Below are positions 25,463-32,840 of a stretch of 64,000 nt of DNA, in pieces. Numbering within the stretch: the stretch's first letter is position 1; every line of letters starts with the position of its first letter. Source of the stretch: JACKOB01 sp024234575. Its GTDB lineage: Bacteria > Pseudomonadota > Gammaproteobacteria > Pseudomonadales > Oleiphilaceae. The notes below the pieces were generated by a model, which was given only the letters and a program-made list of their open reading frames with translations, searched no databases and was not told where the DNA came from. The translations under genes and the position numbers were made by a program. The stretch spans positions 186,001 through 250,000 of the forward strand of contig JBPJFZ010000006.1 of assembly GCA_051208035.1 (NCBI GenBank), read 5' to 3'.

Positions 25463-26902
25463 TTACTCTTCTTCACGATTGAGCTCATACTTACGAACTT
25501 TTTCGACCAAAGTGGTTCTTCGAATGCGCAATCGGTCAGCAGCTCTGGCGACAACACCAGCACTTTCATCCAGTGCCTGCTGAATCAGCGATTTTTCAAG
25601 ATTCGCAAGATACTCTTTCAGATCTAATCCATTGACAGGCAGCAAGGCTGGGCTATCTATGCCAACCAATCCAGGCGCACCAACACTTGCATCCTCTAGA
25701 AATTCCATGTCGTCATCCAGATCTTCAATATGACGAAACTTCTGCGGCAGCTCGTGCACACCTACCACGCCAAACGGGTGCATAATTGCCAGACGCTCAA
25801 CAAGATTAGCCAGCTCTCTTACGTTGCCATGCCACTCATGTCGGCACAAACTCATAATAGCTGCCGAGTTAAAACGAATGGAACCCCGCTTTTCTGTTTC
25901 CATACGAGAGATAAGCTCGTTGATCAGCAACGGGATATCCTCTACGCGTTCACGCAGGGCAGGCATCTCGATGGGGAATACATTGAGGCGATAGAAAAGA
26001 TCCTCCCTGAACTCGCCGGTTTTGATCATTTCTTCAAGGTCTTTATGAGTTGCCGCAATAATTCTTACATCGGTATTCAGTGTTTTATTTCCGCCTACAC
26101 GCTCAAACGTGCGCTCTTGAAGAACACGCAAGATTTTAACTTGCATATTAAGCGGCATATCCCCAATTTCATCCAGAAACAGGGTTCCGCCTTCAGCCAG
26201 TTCAAACCGGCCTTTTCTTTCGGAGATCGCACCGGTAAAGGCACCTTTTTCATGCCCGAATAACTCACTCTCTAACAACTCGGCCGGAATCGCGCCACAA
26301 TTGACAGGAACAAAAGGTTTATCGCGACGTGCTGAATTGTAATGAAGGTTACGGGCAACAACCTCTTTCCCGGTACCGCTCTCCCCGGTAATGAGAACGC
26401 TAACGTCTTTATCTGCCACTTGCCCCATTAGATGGCGCACCTGATGAATGCCCCGGCTAGTGCCAACCAAGCTACGAAATAGCTGAATTTCCCGCTGCTG
26501 CCCTCGTTGGGCCCGCGCAGCATACTGATCCCGATATACCTGTGCACGGTACAGGCTATCTACCAGTTTGTTGTAAACAGGCGGCCAGTCCATGCGAGCG
26601 ATAACCCGTCCATGCTGATCCTCGTTTTCGCTAGAGGTATCAATATCCCCAAACACCAAAAAAGGAATACCCGCATCTAACCCGCCAACTTCCTTACGGG
26701 CTTTACTCAAGGTATCTGCACTGCCGCCCACGAGCGCAGCGGCTATATCATCAGGCTTTAACGCTGAACTTTTGACCAACGAGGCAAGCTCATCACTATT
26801 AGCGGTAATACATTGCTCGCCCAAGAATGACATAATAATCGACATGTCATGCCGACATTGCGCATCATCGTGAATCAACAACATTTTCATTTCTTGCAAC
26901 AT
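25463..26902 (-). CDS. flrA: Flagellar master regulator FlrA (FleQ type)
   Basis: FlrA/FleQ sits at the top of the polar flagellar cascade and activates flrBC and early operons with sigma-54. The 479 residues include a degenerate FleQ receiver (1-120; LLIHDDAQ at the start but no clear phosphoacceptor Asp), an AAA+ domain (about 145-375) with Walker A GESGTGKE, an intact GAFTGA loop, Walker B LFLDEIGDMP, and a Fis-type helix-turn-helix (VVARAADRLRIRRTTLVEKVRKY). The start at 26902 corresponds to that of FleQ proteins, though the ribosome site is weak. Its 3' end faces the lysine operon rather than flrB, unlike typical flrABC loci. Confidence 0.93.
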   Translation of the reverse strand: MLQEMKMLLIHDDAQCRHDMSIIMSFLGEQCITANSDELASLVKSSALKPDDIAAALVGGSADTLSKARKEVGGLDAGIPFLVFGDIDTSSENEDQHGRVIARMDWPPVYNKLVDSLYRAQVYRDQYAARAQRGQQREIQLFRSLVGTSRGIHQVRHLMGQVADKDVSVLITGESGTGKEVVARNLHYNSARRDKPFVPVNCGAIPAELLESELFGHEKGAFTGAISERKGRFELAEGGTLFLDEIGDMPLNMQVKILRVLQERTFERVGGNKTLNTDVRIIAATHKDLEEMIKTGEFREDLFYRLNVFPIEMPALRERVEDIPLLINELISRMETEKRGSIRFNSAAIMSLCRHEWHGNVRELANLVERLAIMHPFGVVGVHELPQKFRHIEDLDDDMEFLEDASVGAPGLVGIDSPALLPVNGLDLKEYLANLEKSLIQQALDESAGVVARAADRLRIRRTTLVEKVRKYELNREEE

Positions 26903-27113
26903 GGGACAACAAACCCTTTCTGATTTTTATTATTGGTAAAAACCACGCAACATCGCGAAACATTTTCCAGTTCAATCAAGTAAAGTAGTAAAAATGCGAT
27001 GAGTCAAATAAATGACGTACATGCTCAAAGAAAACGACAATTCTTATCGGAAGACGTTATTTTGGCGTTGGAAGGGCGTGTTGAAACAAAATCACGAAGG
27101 TGAGATATCAACC

Positions 27114-27446
27114 TTAAAACTTGTGGTCGAGATACTGATTTATTGCCTTTTTCTCGATTTGCAGCTTTTTAAGTTCGATTGATGCTTCTTGCTGTAAGGA
27201 CATCACTTTTTGCAAGTAAGACTGATACCTGGCCATCAATGCTTCGATAAAGACTCGCGCCTCATCCCGCTCAGCAAATCTCTCAGGGCCATCCAGGTTA
27301 TCCACCCAAAATTTCATGGTTTCTTTTAGTTTTTCATCCGTTTTTTCAACTTGCAACCAGTCTTCATTGGCAAGTGCCTCAACCATCTCTTTCTCAAGGG
27401 CCGTTAGTGCCGATTTAAAATGCGCGCCATCATTAACCTGATCCAT
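27114..27446 (-). CDS. FliT-like small flagellar protein
   Basis: A 110-residue, highly charged, all-helical protein (Lys, Glu, Leu, Met rich; for example EKEMVEALANEDWLQVEKTDEKLKET). It lies directly upstream of flrA on the same strand. In polar flagellar clusters this slot usually holds fliS and a fliT/flaI/fleP-type chaperone gene, and the length fits. FliT chaperones the cap protein FliD. No fliC, fliD or fliS gene is present upstream, so the filament genes must be elsewhere or the cluster has been broken here. No sequence motif proves the family. Confidence 0.6.
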   Translation of the reverse strand: MDQVNDGAHFKSALTALEKEMVEALANEDWLQVEKTDEKLKETMKFWVDNLDGPERFAERDEARVFIEALMARYQSYLQKVMSLQQEASIELKKLQIEKKAINQYLDHKF

Positions 27447-27680
27447 TAAAAACCCCTAACTATTATCAGCGAACAACGGTACCAATCTTATCCGCTGCAA
27501 CTATTTAATTTTACAACACTTTAGCAGTATAGACCGGGTTCTAGGGTTTCACCTGTTTGTTACCGAACAGCAAACTGTGAACCAGGTAGGGTTGGCTGCG
27601 TGTGTTGGCTCTCGGAATGCCTCACCCAAATGGGGGAAACTGTTCTCACACGATGAATAATCCAAAACAGGTAATTATCG

Positions 27681-27854
27681 ATGCAAAAAAGCACCAGATG
27701 TATGTTTTTAAGCAACAACCACCACAAAGCATCCGTTAACAAAAACCATCACGATAGCCGCCTCCCTCACCGTACTACCCGACTTGCCGAAAACGAAATT
27801 GACTGGGAACTGAATGCCCAACATGCCTTAAGAACCAATGGCGTTAATAGATAA
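27681..27854 (+). CDS. Possible small basic protein, 57 residues
   Basis: An ATG at 27681 opens 57 codons ending at TAA 27852-27854. The peptide is rich in His, Asn and Arg in its first half (SNNHHKASVNKNHH) and ends with a more ordered stretch (RLAENEIDWELNAQHALRT) that could be a helix. AGG lies 8 bases before the ATG. I do not recognise it. A minus-strand frame of 60 codons overlaps it, so the coding status is uncertain. Confidence 0.35.
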   Translation: MQKSTRCMFLSNNHHKASVNKNHHDSRLPHRTTRLAENEIDWELNAQHALRTNGVNR

Positions 27855-28001
27855 CAACAATAAACCTCAAAGAATATATATTTAATAAAACAATTCAGGC
27901 ACCTTCGATGAGACGGATTACTTATTGAAGGCCTGCACTACTTACCTGATGTACATTTCCCTTAGTTTTACCAAGCAGAACTCCGTCAGGAATTTTAGAC
28001 G

Positions 28002-28033
28002 AAAAAAAACCAGCTCTTTTACAAGCTGGTTTT
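28002..28033 (-). terminator. Intrinsic terminator after oadB
   Basis: On the minus strand AAAACCAGCT, an 8-base loop and AGCTGGTTTT are followed by a run of T residues (28002-28009). It lies 18 bases after the oadB stop. Confidence 0.88.
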
Positions 28034-28051
28034 TAGTAGCATCTAGCTTAA

Positions 28052-29374
28052 CTAAGCAAGAAACTTGATCATAACACCCGCAGCAACTGCCGACCCGATA
28101 ACACCTGCGACATTTGGCCCCATCGCGTGCATCAGCAAGAAGTTATGAGGGTTTGCCTCAAGACCTACTTTATTCGAGACTCGCGCCGCCATTGGGACAG
28201 CAGACACACCTGCAGAGCCAATCAACGGGTTGATAGGGTCTTTGCTGAACTTGTTCATAATCTTGGCCATAACAACCCCTGCGCCTGTGCCAACACAGAA
28301 AGCTAGCATACCAAGAATCAAGATACCAAGGGTTTGCATATCAAGGAACTTATCTGCAGACAACTTACTGCCCACCGACAAACCAAGAATAATCGTTACG
28401 ATGTTGATCAAAGCATTTTGTGCAGTATCACTTAAACGATCCACCACACCACACTCTTTCATCAAATTACCAAAACAGAACATCCCCAACAGAGGTGCTG
28501 CATCCGGTAAACACAACGCAACAAGCACTAATACGACGATTGGAAACAGAATCTTTTCAATTTTCGCAACGTGGCGCAACTGAACCATCTTGATCTTACG
28601 CTCTTCAGCGTTTGTCAGCGCACGCATAATAGGAGGCTGAATTAGTGGAACAAGCGCCATATATGAATAAGCCGCAACAGCAATTGCTCCCAGTAAATGC
28701 GGTGCCAACAAAGTTGCCACATATATTGACGTTGGGCCATCCGCACCACCGATAATTCCTATTGCAGCCGCTTCTTTCATCGTGAACGGTACAATGCCTG
28801 TACTTGATAGTAACGCCGCACCAATAACAGTCGCGAAAATACCGAACTGCGCTGCAGCCCCTAGCAATAACGTCTTAGGGTTAGCAAGCAAAGGACCAAA
28901 ATCAGTCATGGCACCCACACCCATAAATATCAACAGCGGCGCAACACCACTCATAATTGCTACGCTGAAAAAGTTATAGAGCATGCCGCTCGAATACCCA
29001 AGGTCGATGGCAGTAAAGGTTGCCTCTTCATGCATCGCTGCCGTAGAGCCCTTATAAGCCATGATGAGTTCATGCCTAAACTCAGCAGTCACTGCTTGCG
29101 CAGCGTCAAAGGGTACGTTCAGTACCTGTGCAATTTTATCGAGTTGCACGGCTGAACCAAGGTGCACTGCGTTTTCAACTGCACTGTAGGCTAATCCAGC
29201 CTCTGGAATATTCGCCAGCAAACCACCAAAACCAATTGGCAGCAGCAGCAGTGGCTCGAAGCCTTTGCGAATCGCGAGATATAATAACCCAAGGCAAACA
29301 GCCATCATAACTGCCTGACCAGGTGTGAGATTATACAGACCGCTTCCAGTCCATAAATTTAACAGCTTTTCCAT
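28052..29374 (-). CDS. oadB: Oxaloacetate decarboxylase Na+ pump, beta subunit
   Basis: OadB is the membrane subunit that decarboxylates the carboxybiotin intermediate and exports sodium ions. The 440-residue protein is very hydrophobic with about ten membrane helices; it includes the conserved GVGAMTDFGPLLANP loop with the Asp used for Na+ and proton handling, and the IGIIGGADGPTSIY and GNLMKECGVVDRL segments. It is the last gene of oadGAB, 15 bases after oadA, and is followed by a terminator. It belongs to the same family as methylmalonyl-CoA and glutaconyl-CoA decarboxylase beta subunits, but the adjacent OadA makes oxaloacetate the best substrate. Confidence 0.93.
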   Translation of the reverse strand: MEKLLNLWTGSGLYNLTPGQAVMMAVCLGLLYLAIRKGFEPLLLLPIGFGGLLANIPEAGLAYSAVENAVHLGSAVQLDKIAQVLNVPFDAAQAVTAEFRHELIMAYKGSTAAMHEEATFTAIDLGYSSGMLYNFFSVAIMSGVAPLLIFMGVGAMTDFGPLLANPKTLLLGAAAQFGIFATVIGAALLSSTGIVPFTMKEAAAIGIIGGADGPTSIYVATLLAPHLLGAIAVAAYSYMALVPLIQPPIMRALTNAEERKIKMVQLRHVAKIEKILFPIVVLVLVALCLPDAAPLLGMFCFGNLMKECGVVDRLSDTAQNALINIVTIILGLSVGSKLSADKFLDMQTLGILILGMLAFCVGTGAGVVMAKIMNKFSKDPINPLIGSAGVSAVPMAARVSNKVGLEANPHNFLLMHAMGPNVAGVIGSAVAAGVMIKFLA

Positions 29375-29389
29375 AGTAATGTGACTCTA

Positions 29390-31192
29390 TTAATTCAAGG
29401 TTAGGAGGACATCGCCGACTGAAACTGAGTCGCCTACTTTAGCGCGAATACCGCCAACTATACCTGCTTGATGCGCGCGAATTTCAGTTTCCATCTTCAT
29501 GGCTTCCAGAATAATCAACACATCACCATCCTGAATGGCTTGCCCTTCGGCAACCAGCACTTTGAAAATGTTCCCTGCCAGTGGCGCGCATACTGGCTCA
29601 CCTGCCCCAGATGACGCAACAGGAGCAGGAGCCGCAGCTGCCGTGTTGATCTGAGCAGCGCCTGCAGCAACCACCTTGCTAATATCACCACCTTCTTCAA
29701 CCTGAACAACGTACTCTTTGCCAGCGACAGTCACTGTATAGACCTCAGATCCACCAGCATTGACAGCAGCGGGTTTAACATCATCAGCAGAAGGCATTGG
29801 TTCAAAGGCATCCGCATTACCGCGATTTTCCAGGAATTTTTGGCCAATTTGTGGGAACAATGCGTAAGTCAGTACGTCATCAACTACTGCATCAGCCAGT
29901 TTGAAGCCTTTTTCTTTGGCCAACGCATTCACTTCTGCAGTTAACTTATCCATTTCTGCTTCTAACAGATCAGCTGGCCGGCAGGTAATCGCTTCTTTCC
30001 CATCTAACACTCGAGCTTGCAGCTCTTTGTTGTAAGGTGCTGGTGCCGCGCCATACTCTCCTTTCAATATCCCTGCAGTTTCTTTAGAAATTGACTTGTA
30101 TCTTTCACCAGTCAACACATTTAACACTGCCTGAGTACCAACGATTTGCGAAGTAGGTGTTACCAATGGAATGAATCCAAGATCTTCACGGACACGGGGA
30201 ATTTCTGCCAGAACAGCATCAAATTTGTCAGCTGCACCCTGCTCTTTAAGCTGGCCTTCCATATTGGTAAGCATGCCGCCTGGCACCTGCGCTACCAATA
30301 TACGGCTATCAGTGCCTCTCAATGAACCTTCAAATTTAACGTATTTTTTACGTACTTCTCTAAAGTACGCAGCAATCTCTTCGAGTAATTTGATATCCAG
30401 GCCTGTATCGCGGTCAGTACCTTTTAATGCGGCTACTACTGACTCTGTCGCCGAATGTCCGTATGTCATGGACATGGAAGAAATAGCGGTATCAACTCTG
30501 TCAATACCAGCTTCTACTGCTTTAAGAATCGTCATATCTGACAGGCCCGCCGTTGCATGCGCGTGCAACTGTACTTCAAGACCTGTTTGAGCTTTTAATT
30601 TGCTTACAAGATCAAAAGCGTCGGAAGGAGTCAAAATACCCGACATATCCTTGATCGCAATAGAATCCGCCCCCATATCTTCTACTTGCTTCGCCAAGTC
30701 AACCCACATAGAAGTGGTGTGCACAGGGCTAGTCGTGTAAGAGATAGTACCTTGCGCATGTCCTCCAACTCTCTTCACCGCTTTTAAAGCAGTTTCAAGG
30801 TTTCGAGGATCATTCATCGCATCAAACACACGGAAAACGTCTACACCGTTTTCTTTCGCTCTTTCAACAAACTTATTAACAACATCATCGGCATAGTGGC
30901 GATATCCGAGTAAGTTCTGACCACGCAGCAACATTTGCTGACGCGTGTTTGGCATCGCTTTCTTCAGTTGACGAATTCTGTCCCATGGATCTTCACCGAT
31001 AAAGCGAATACAGGAATCAAATGTAGCACCGCCCCAGGATTCAACTGACCAGTATCCCACCTGGTCAAGTTTTGCCGCAATTGGCAACATATCTTCGAGT
31101 CTCAGTCTGGTAGCAAACAACGACTGGTGAGCATCCCGCAAGACTACATCGGTTATACCTAATGGTTTTTTTGCATCGGTCATGGGTTTCAA
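29390..31192 (-). CDS. oadA: Oxaloacetate decarboxylase alpha subunit
   Basis: OadA transfers the carboxyl group of oxaloacetate to biotin. The 600-residue protein has an N-terminal carboxyltransferase barrel (about 5-290; DVVLRDAHQSLFATR, FRVFDAMND, metal-binding HAHATAGL), a conserved carboxylase middle domain (about 300-460), an Ala/Pro-rich linker (about 510-530) and a C-terminal biotinyl domain with the biotinylated Lys in LEAMKMETEI. It is encoded between oadG and oadB. The Na+ pump couples oxaloacetate decarboxylation to sodium export, giving pyruvate and CO2. Confidence 0.95.
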   Translation of the reverse strand: MKPMTDAKKPLGITDVVLRDAHQSLFATRLRLEDMLPIAAKLDQVGYWSVESWGGATFDSCIRFIGEDPWDRIRQLKKAMPNTRQQMLLRGQNLLGYRHYADDVVNKFVERAKENGVDVFRVFDAMNDPRNLETALKAVKRVGGHAQGTISYTTSPVHTTSMWVDLAKQVEDMGADSIAIKDMSGILTPSDAFDLVSKLKAQTGLEVQLHAHATAGLSDMTILKAVEAGIDRVDTAISSMSMTYGHSATESVVAALKGTDRDTGLDIKLLEEIAAYFREVRKKYVKFEGSLRGTDSRILVAQVPGGMLTNMEGQLKEQGAADKFDAVLAEIPRVREDLGFIPLVTPTSQIVGTQAVLNVLTGERYKSISKETAGILKGEYGAAPAPYNKELQARVLDGKEAITCRPADLLEAEMDKLTAEVNALAKEKGFKLADAVVDDVLTYALFPQIGQKFLENRGNADAFEPMPSADDVKPAAVNAGGSEVYTVTVAGKEYVVQVEEGGDISKVVAAGAAQINTAAAAPAPVASSGAGEPVCAPLAGNIFKVLVAEGQAIQDGDVLIILEAMKMETEIRAHQAGIVGGIRAKVGDSVSVGDVLLTLN

Positions 31193-31228
31193 GCCTTTTT
31201 GTAGAAGGTGTTGTTAATTAAATCTCTC

Positions 31229-31480
31229 TCACTTCTTGTGCTGTGAGCGATATTTGTTAACTGCAGCCGTGATAACAGCCATCAGCGTCGCATCGTCCAT
31301 AGCGGGTTTCGCAGGCGATGCAGGCGTTGGTACTGGCGCAGGTTTGGGCTCAGGAATAAATCGTGTGGTCAGCTTTGACATAAAAGTGGTTGCAAAAACC
31401 AATATCGTCAAAAACACGAACACGAATCCCATGCCGACTACCAGCAACTCAAACGCTTGAGACATTATGTTTTCAGACAT
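31229..31480 (-). CDS. oadG: Oxaloacetate decarboxylase gamma subunit
   Basis: OadG is the small anchor that holds OadA to OadB. The 83-residue protein has one N-terminal membrane helix (about 10-32, LLVVGMGFVFVFLTILVFAT), a Pro/Ala-rich linker (PEPKPAPVPTPASPAKP) and a C-terminal tail (DATLMAVITAAVNKYRSQHKK) of the kind that contacts the alpha subunit. It is the first gene of the oad operon, 36 bases upstream of oadA. Confidence 0.92.
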   Translation of the reverse strand: MSENIMSQAFELLVVGMGFVFVFLTILVFATTFMSKLTTRFIPEPKPAPVPTPASPAKPAMDDATLMAVITAAVNKYRSQHKK

Positions 31481-31793
31481 ATAGAACTAGCCCTTTTGTA
31501 TAATTCGGGGTTATCGCATAATTATCATGCCGGCACGCGCAAGCGGTCCAAGCAAATGAAAATCCCGCGTATTTTGCCTTTTATGTATGCGATAGGCAAC
31601 TCTTGAACAAAAAAACAGAGTCTTACGCCGAACATGTCACGCGATACGAAGCCCGACAAGTGAAGGTTTGACATTCTGCGGCAGTTTTGCATTGCGCATT
31701 TTCTGTACGCAAGAAAAAGAATACTAAAAGTTGATGAAAAACAAGAACAAAGGGGAATCAGGGAGGACAAAGAATACAAACTTATAAACTGAA
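31481..31793. other. Intergenic region between tRNA-Arg and oadG
   Basis: This 313-base stretch should contain the oadGAB promoter. An AT-rich patch lies at 31495-31530 (including GTATAATTC on the plus strand), but no clear -35/-10 pair on the minus strand stands out. The 84-codon minus-strand frame at 31525-31779 has Cys/Ser/Leu-rich, non-protein-like composition and is not called. Confidence 0.45.
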
Positions 31794-31870
31794 TGGCGCG
31801 CCCGGCACGATTCGAACGTGCGACCGCCTGGTTCGTAGCCAGGTACTCTATCCAGCTGAGCTACGGGCGC
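31794..31870 (-). tRNA. tRNA-Arg(ACG), copy 2
   Basis: A 77-base cloverleaf with acceptor GCGCCCG/CGGGCGC, anticodon loop CTACGAA (anticodon ACG), T-loop TTCGAAT and an encoded CCA end. It is identical to the copy at 32023-32099. ACG, with inosine at the first position, reads CGU, CGC and CGA. Confidence 0.97.
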
Positions 31871-32022
31871 TAATCAGATTTACTTCTCATCGGCACATCA
31901 AAAAACTGACACAACCAGACAAGACATTTACCATCAAAACAACAAGCAAAGTTTAACAAGCTCACTTATTTATCGGGTATTTTTCAGTTATTTGCACTAT
32001 CTAAGCTGCATCTATTCATCAA

Positions 32023-32099
32023 TGGCGCGCCCGGCACGATTCGAACGTGCGACCGCCTGGTTCGTAGCCAGGTACTCTATCCAGCTGAGCTACGGGCGC
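32023..32099 (-). tRNA. tRNA-Arg(ACG), copy 1
   Basis: A 77-base cloverleaf with encoded CCA, same sequence as the copy 152 bases downstream. The order csrA, tRNA-Ser(GCU), then tRNA-Arg(ACG) repeats is the same as the csrA-serV-argVYZQ arrangement of Escherichia coli, which supports a conserved cluster. Confidence 0.97.
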
Positions 32100-32194
32100 T
32101 TAATGATGAACTGGTTTCTGATACTCTCGAAGAATGTGTTTTCATGCTAAATGCATACCTCGAATTTAAGCATGAAAACAAAACCGCGCAAAGA

Positions 32195-32284
32195 TGGCGG
32201 AGAGAGAGGGATTCGAACCCTCGATGAGATTTCTCCCATACGCCCTTAGCAGGGGCGCGCCTTCAGCCTCTCGGCCATCTCTCC
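32195..32284 (-). tRNA. tRNA-Ser(GCU)
   Basis: A 90-base class II tRNA with acceptor GGAGAGA, a long variable arm, anticodon loop CTGCTAA (anticodon GCT) and an encoded CCA. It reads AGC and AGU codons. It lies 59 bases after the csrA stop. Confidence 0.97.
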
Positions 32285-32343
32285 TTGAAACGCGGCGTAT
32301 AATAACACATTAAATTGAAATTCAAAGGCCTATGAGAGTTTTT

Positions 32344-32541
32344 TTACACATTACCGGAATTATCTGATCCGTCTGTTTTTTCTTTTTGAATTCGCTGGTA
32401 GATTTCTTCACGATGGACAGCAACTTCTTTAGGTGCATTCACACCAATTCGAACCTGGTTACCTTTAACACCAAGTACCGTTACCGTAACATCGTCTCCT
32501 ACCATCAGTGTCTCCCCTACACGACGGGTCAATATCAACAT
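32344..32541 (-). CDS. csrA: Carbon storage regulator CsrA (RsmA)
   Basis: CsrA is a small RNA-binding dimer that blocks or stabilises mRNAs at GGA motifs and affects motility, biofilm and carbon flow. The 65-residue sequence MLILTRRVGETLMVGDD... VRIGVNAPKEVAVHREEIY is the canonical fold, with RNA-contacting residues in the first strand (LTRR) and VHREE. The leader has two GGA motifs (AAGGAG and TAGGAT) over the ribosome site, suggesting autoregulation. It lies between lysC and tRNA-Ser, the usual gammaproteobacterial site. Confidence 0.97.
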   Translation of the reverse strand: MLILTRRVGETLMVGDDVTVTVLGVKGNQVRIGVNAPKEVAVHREEIYQRIQKEKTDGSDNSGNV

Positions 32542-32840
32542 TATCCTATCTCCTTAAAAAATGACGTATTCCACTTCCACTATTTTCGGTTACGGAAACT
32601 CTTTACCCCATGAAAACAAGGGGGCTGTCTAAATTTCTCTATAGGCCGATGATGCAGGGTCATTACCCTATACCGTCTTATACCTTTTATTATTATTTAA
32701 AAACGTTGGCACACAACAAAAAACAGGTGCGCTTTGCCAGACCCAATCTTACACCCTAGACAACAGTATAAGATCAGTTTAAAGAATATGCCCAGCAAAA
32801 CGCTTTATTTTACATTCTTGACACAATTAGCAAACAGCCA
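32542..32840. other. csrA leader and promoter region
   Basis: About 300 bases between lysC and csrA. The last 20 bases before csrA carry AAGGAG and TAGGAT, which serve as ribosome site and likely CsrA sites. Several csrA promoters are expected here, but I cannot assign one with confidence. Confidence 0.45.

Larger units (their letters stand above)
27447..28051. other. 605-base gap at the edge of the flagellar cluster
   Basis: The gap contains one candidate small gene (27681-27854, plus strand) and the oad terminator (28002-28033). Where many relatives carry fliC, flaG, fliD and fliS, nothing of them remains. I see no tRNA, repeat or insertion sequence that would mark a recombination point. 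Confidence 0.5.

Noticed and set aside
27470..27485. Sigma-54-like element before the FliT-like gene
   Set aside because: TGGTACC and TCGCT are seen, but the GG-GC spacing is 11 and not 10, which usually abolishes sigma-54 function.
31525..31779. Minus-strand frame of 84 codons between tRNA-Arg and oadG
   Set aside because: Cys/Ser/Leu-rich with no ribosome site and no recognisable fold. It probably arises by chance in the oad promoter region.
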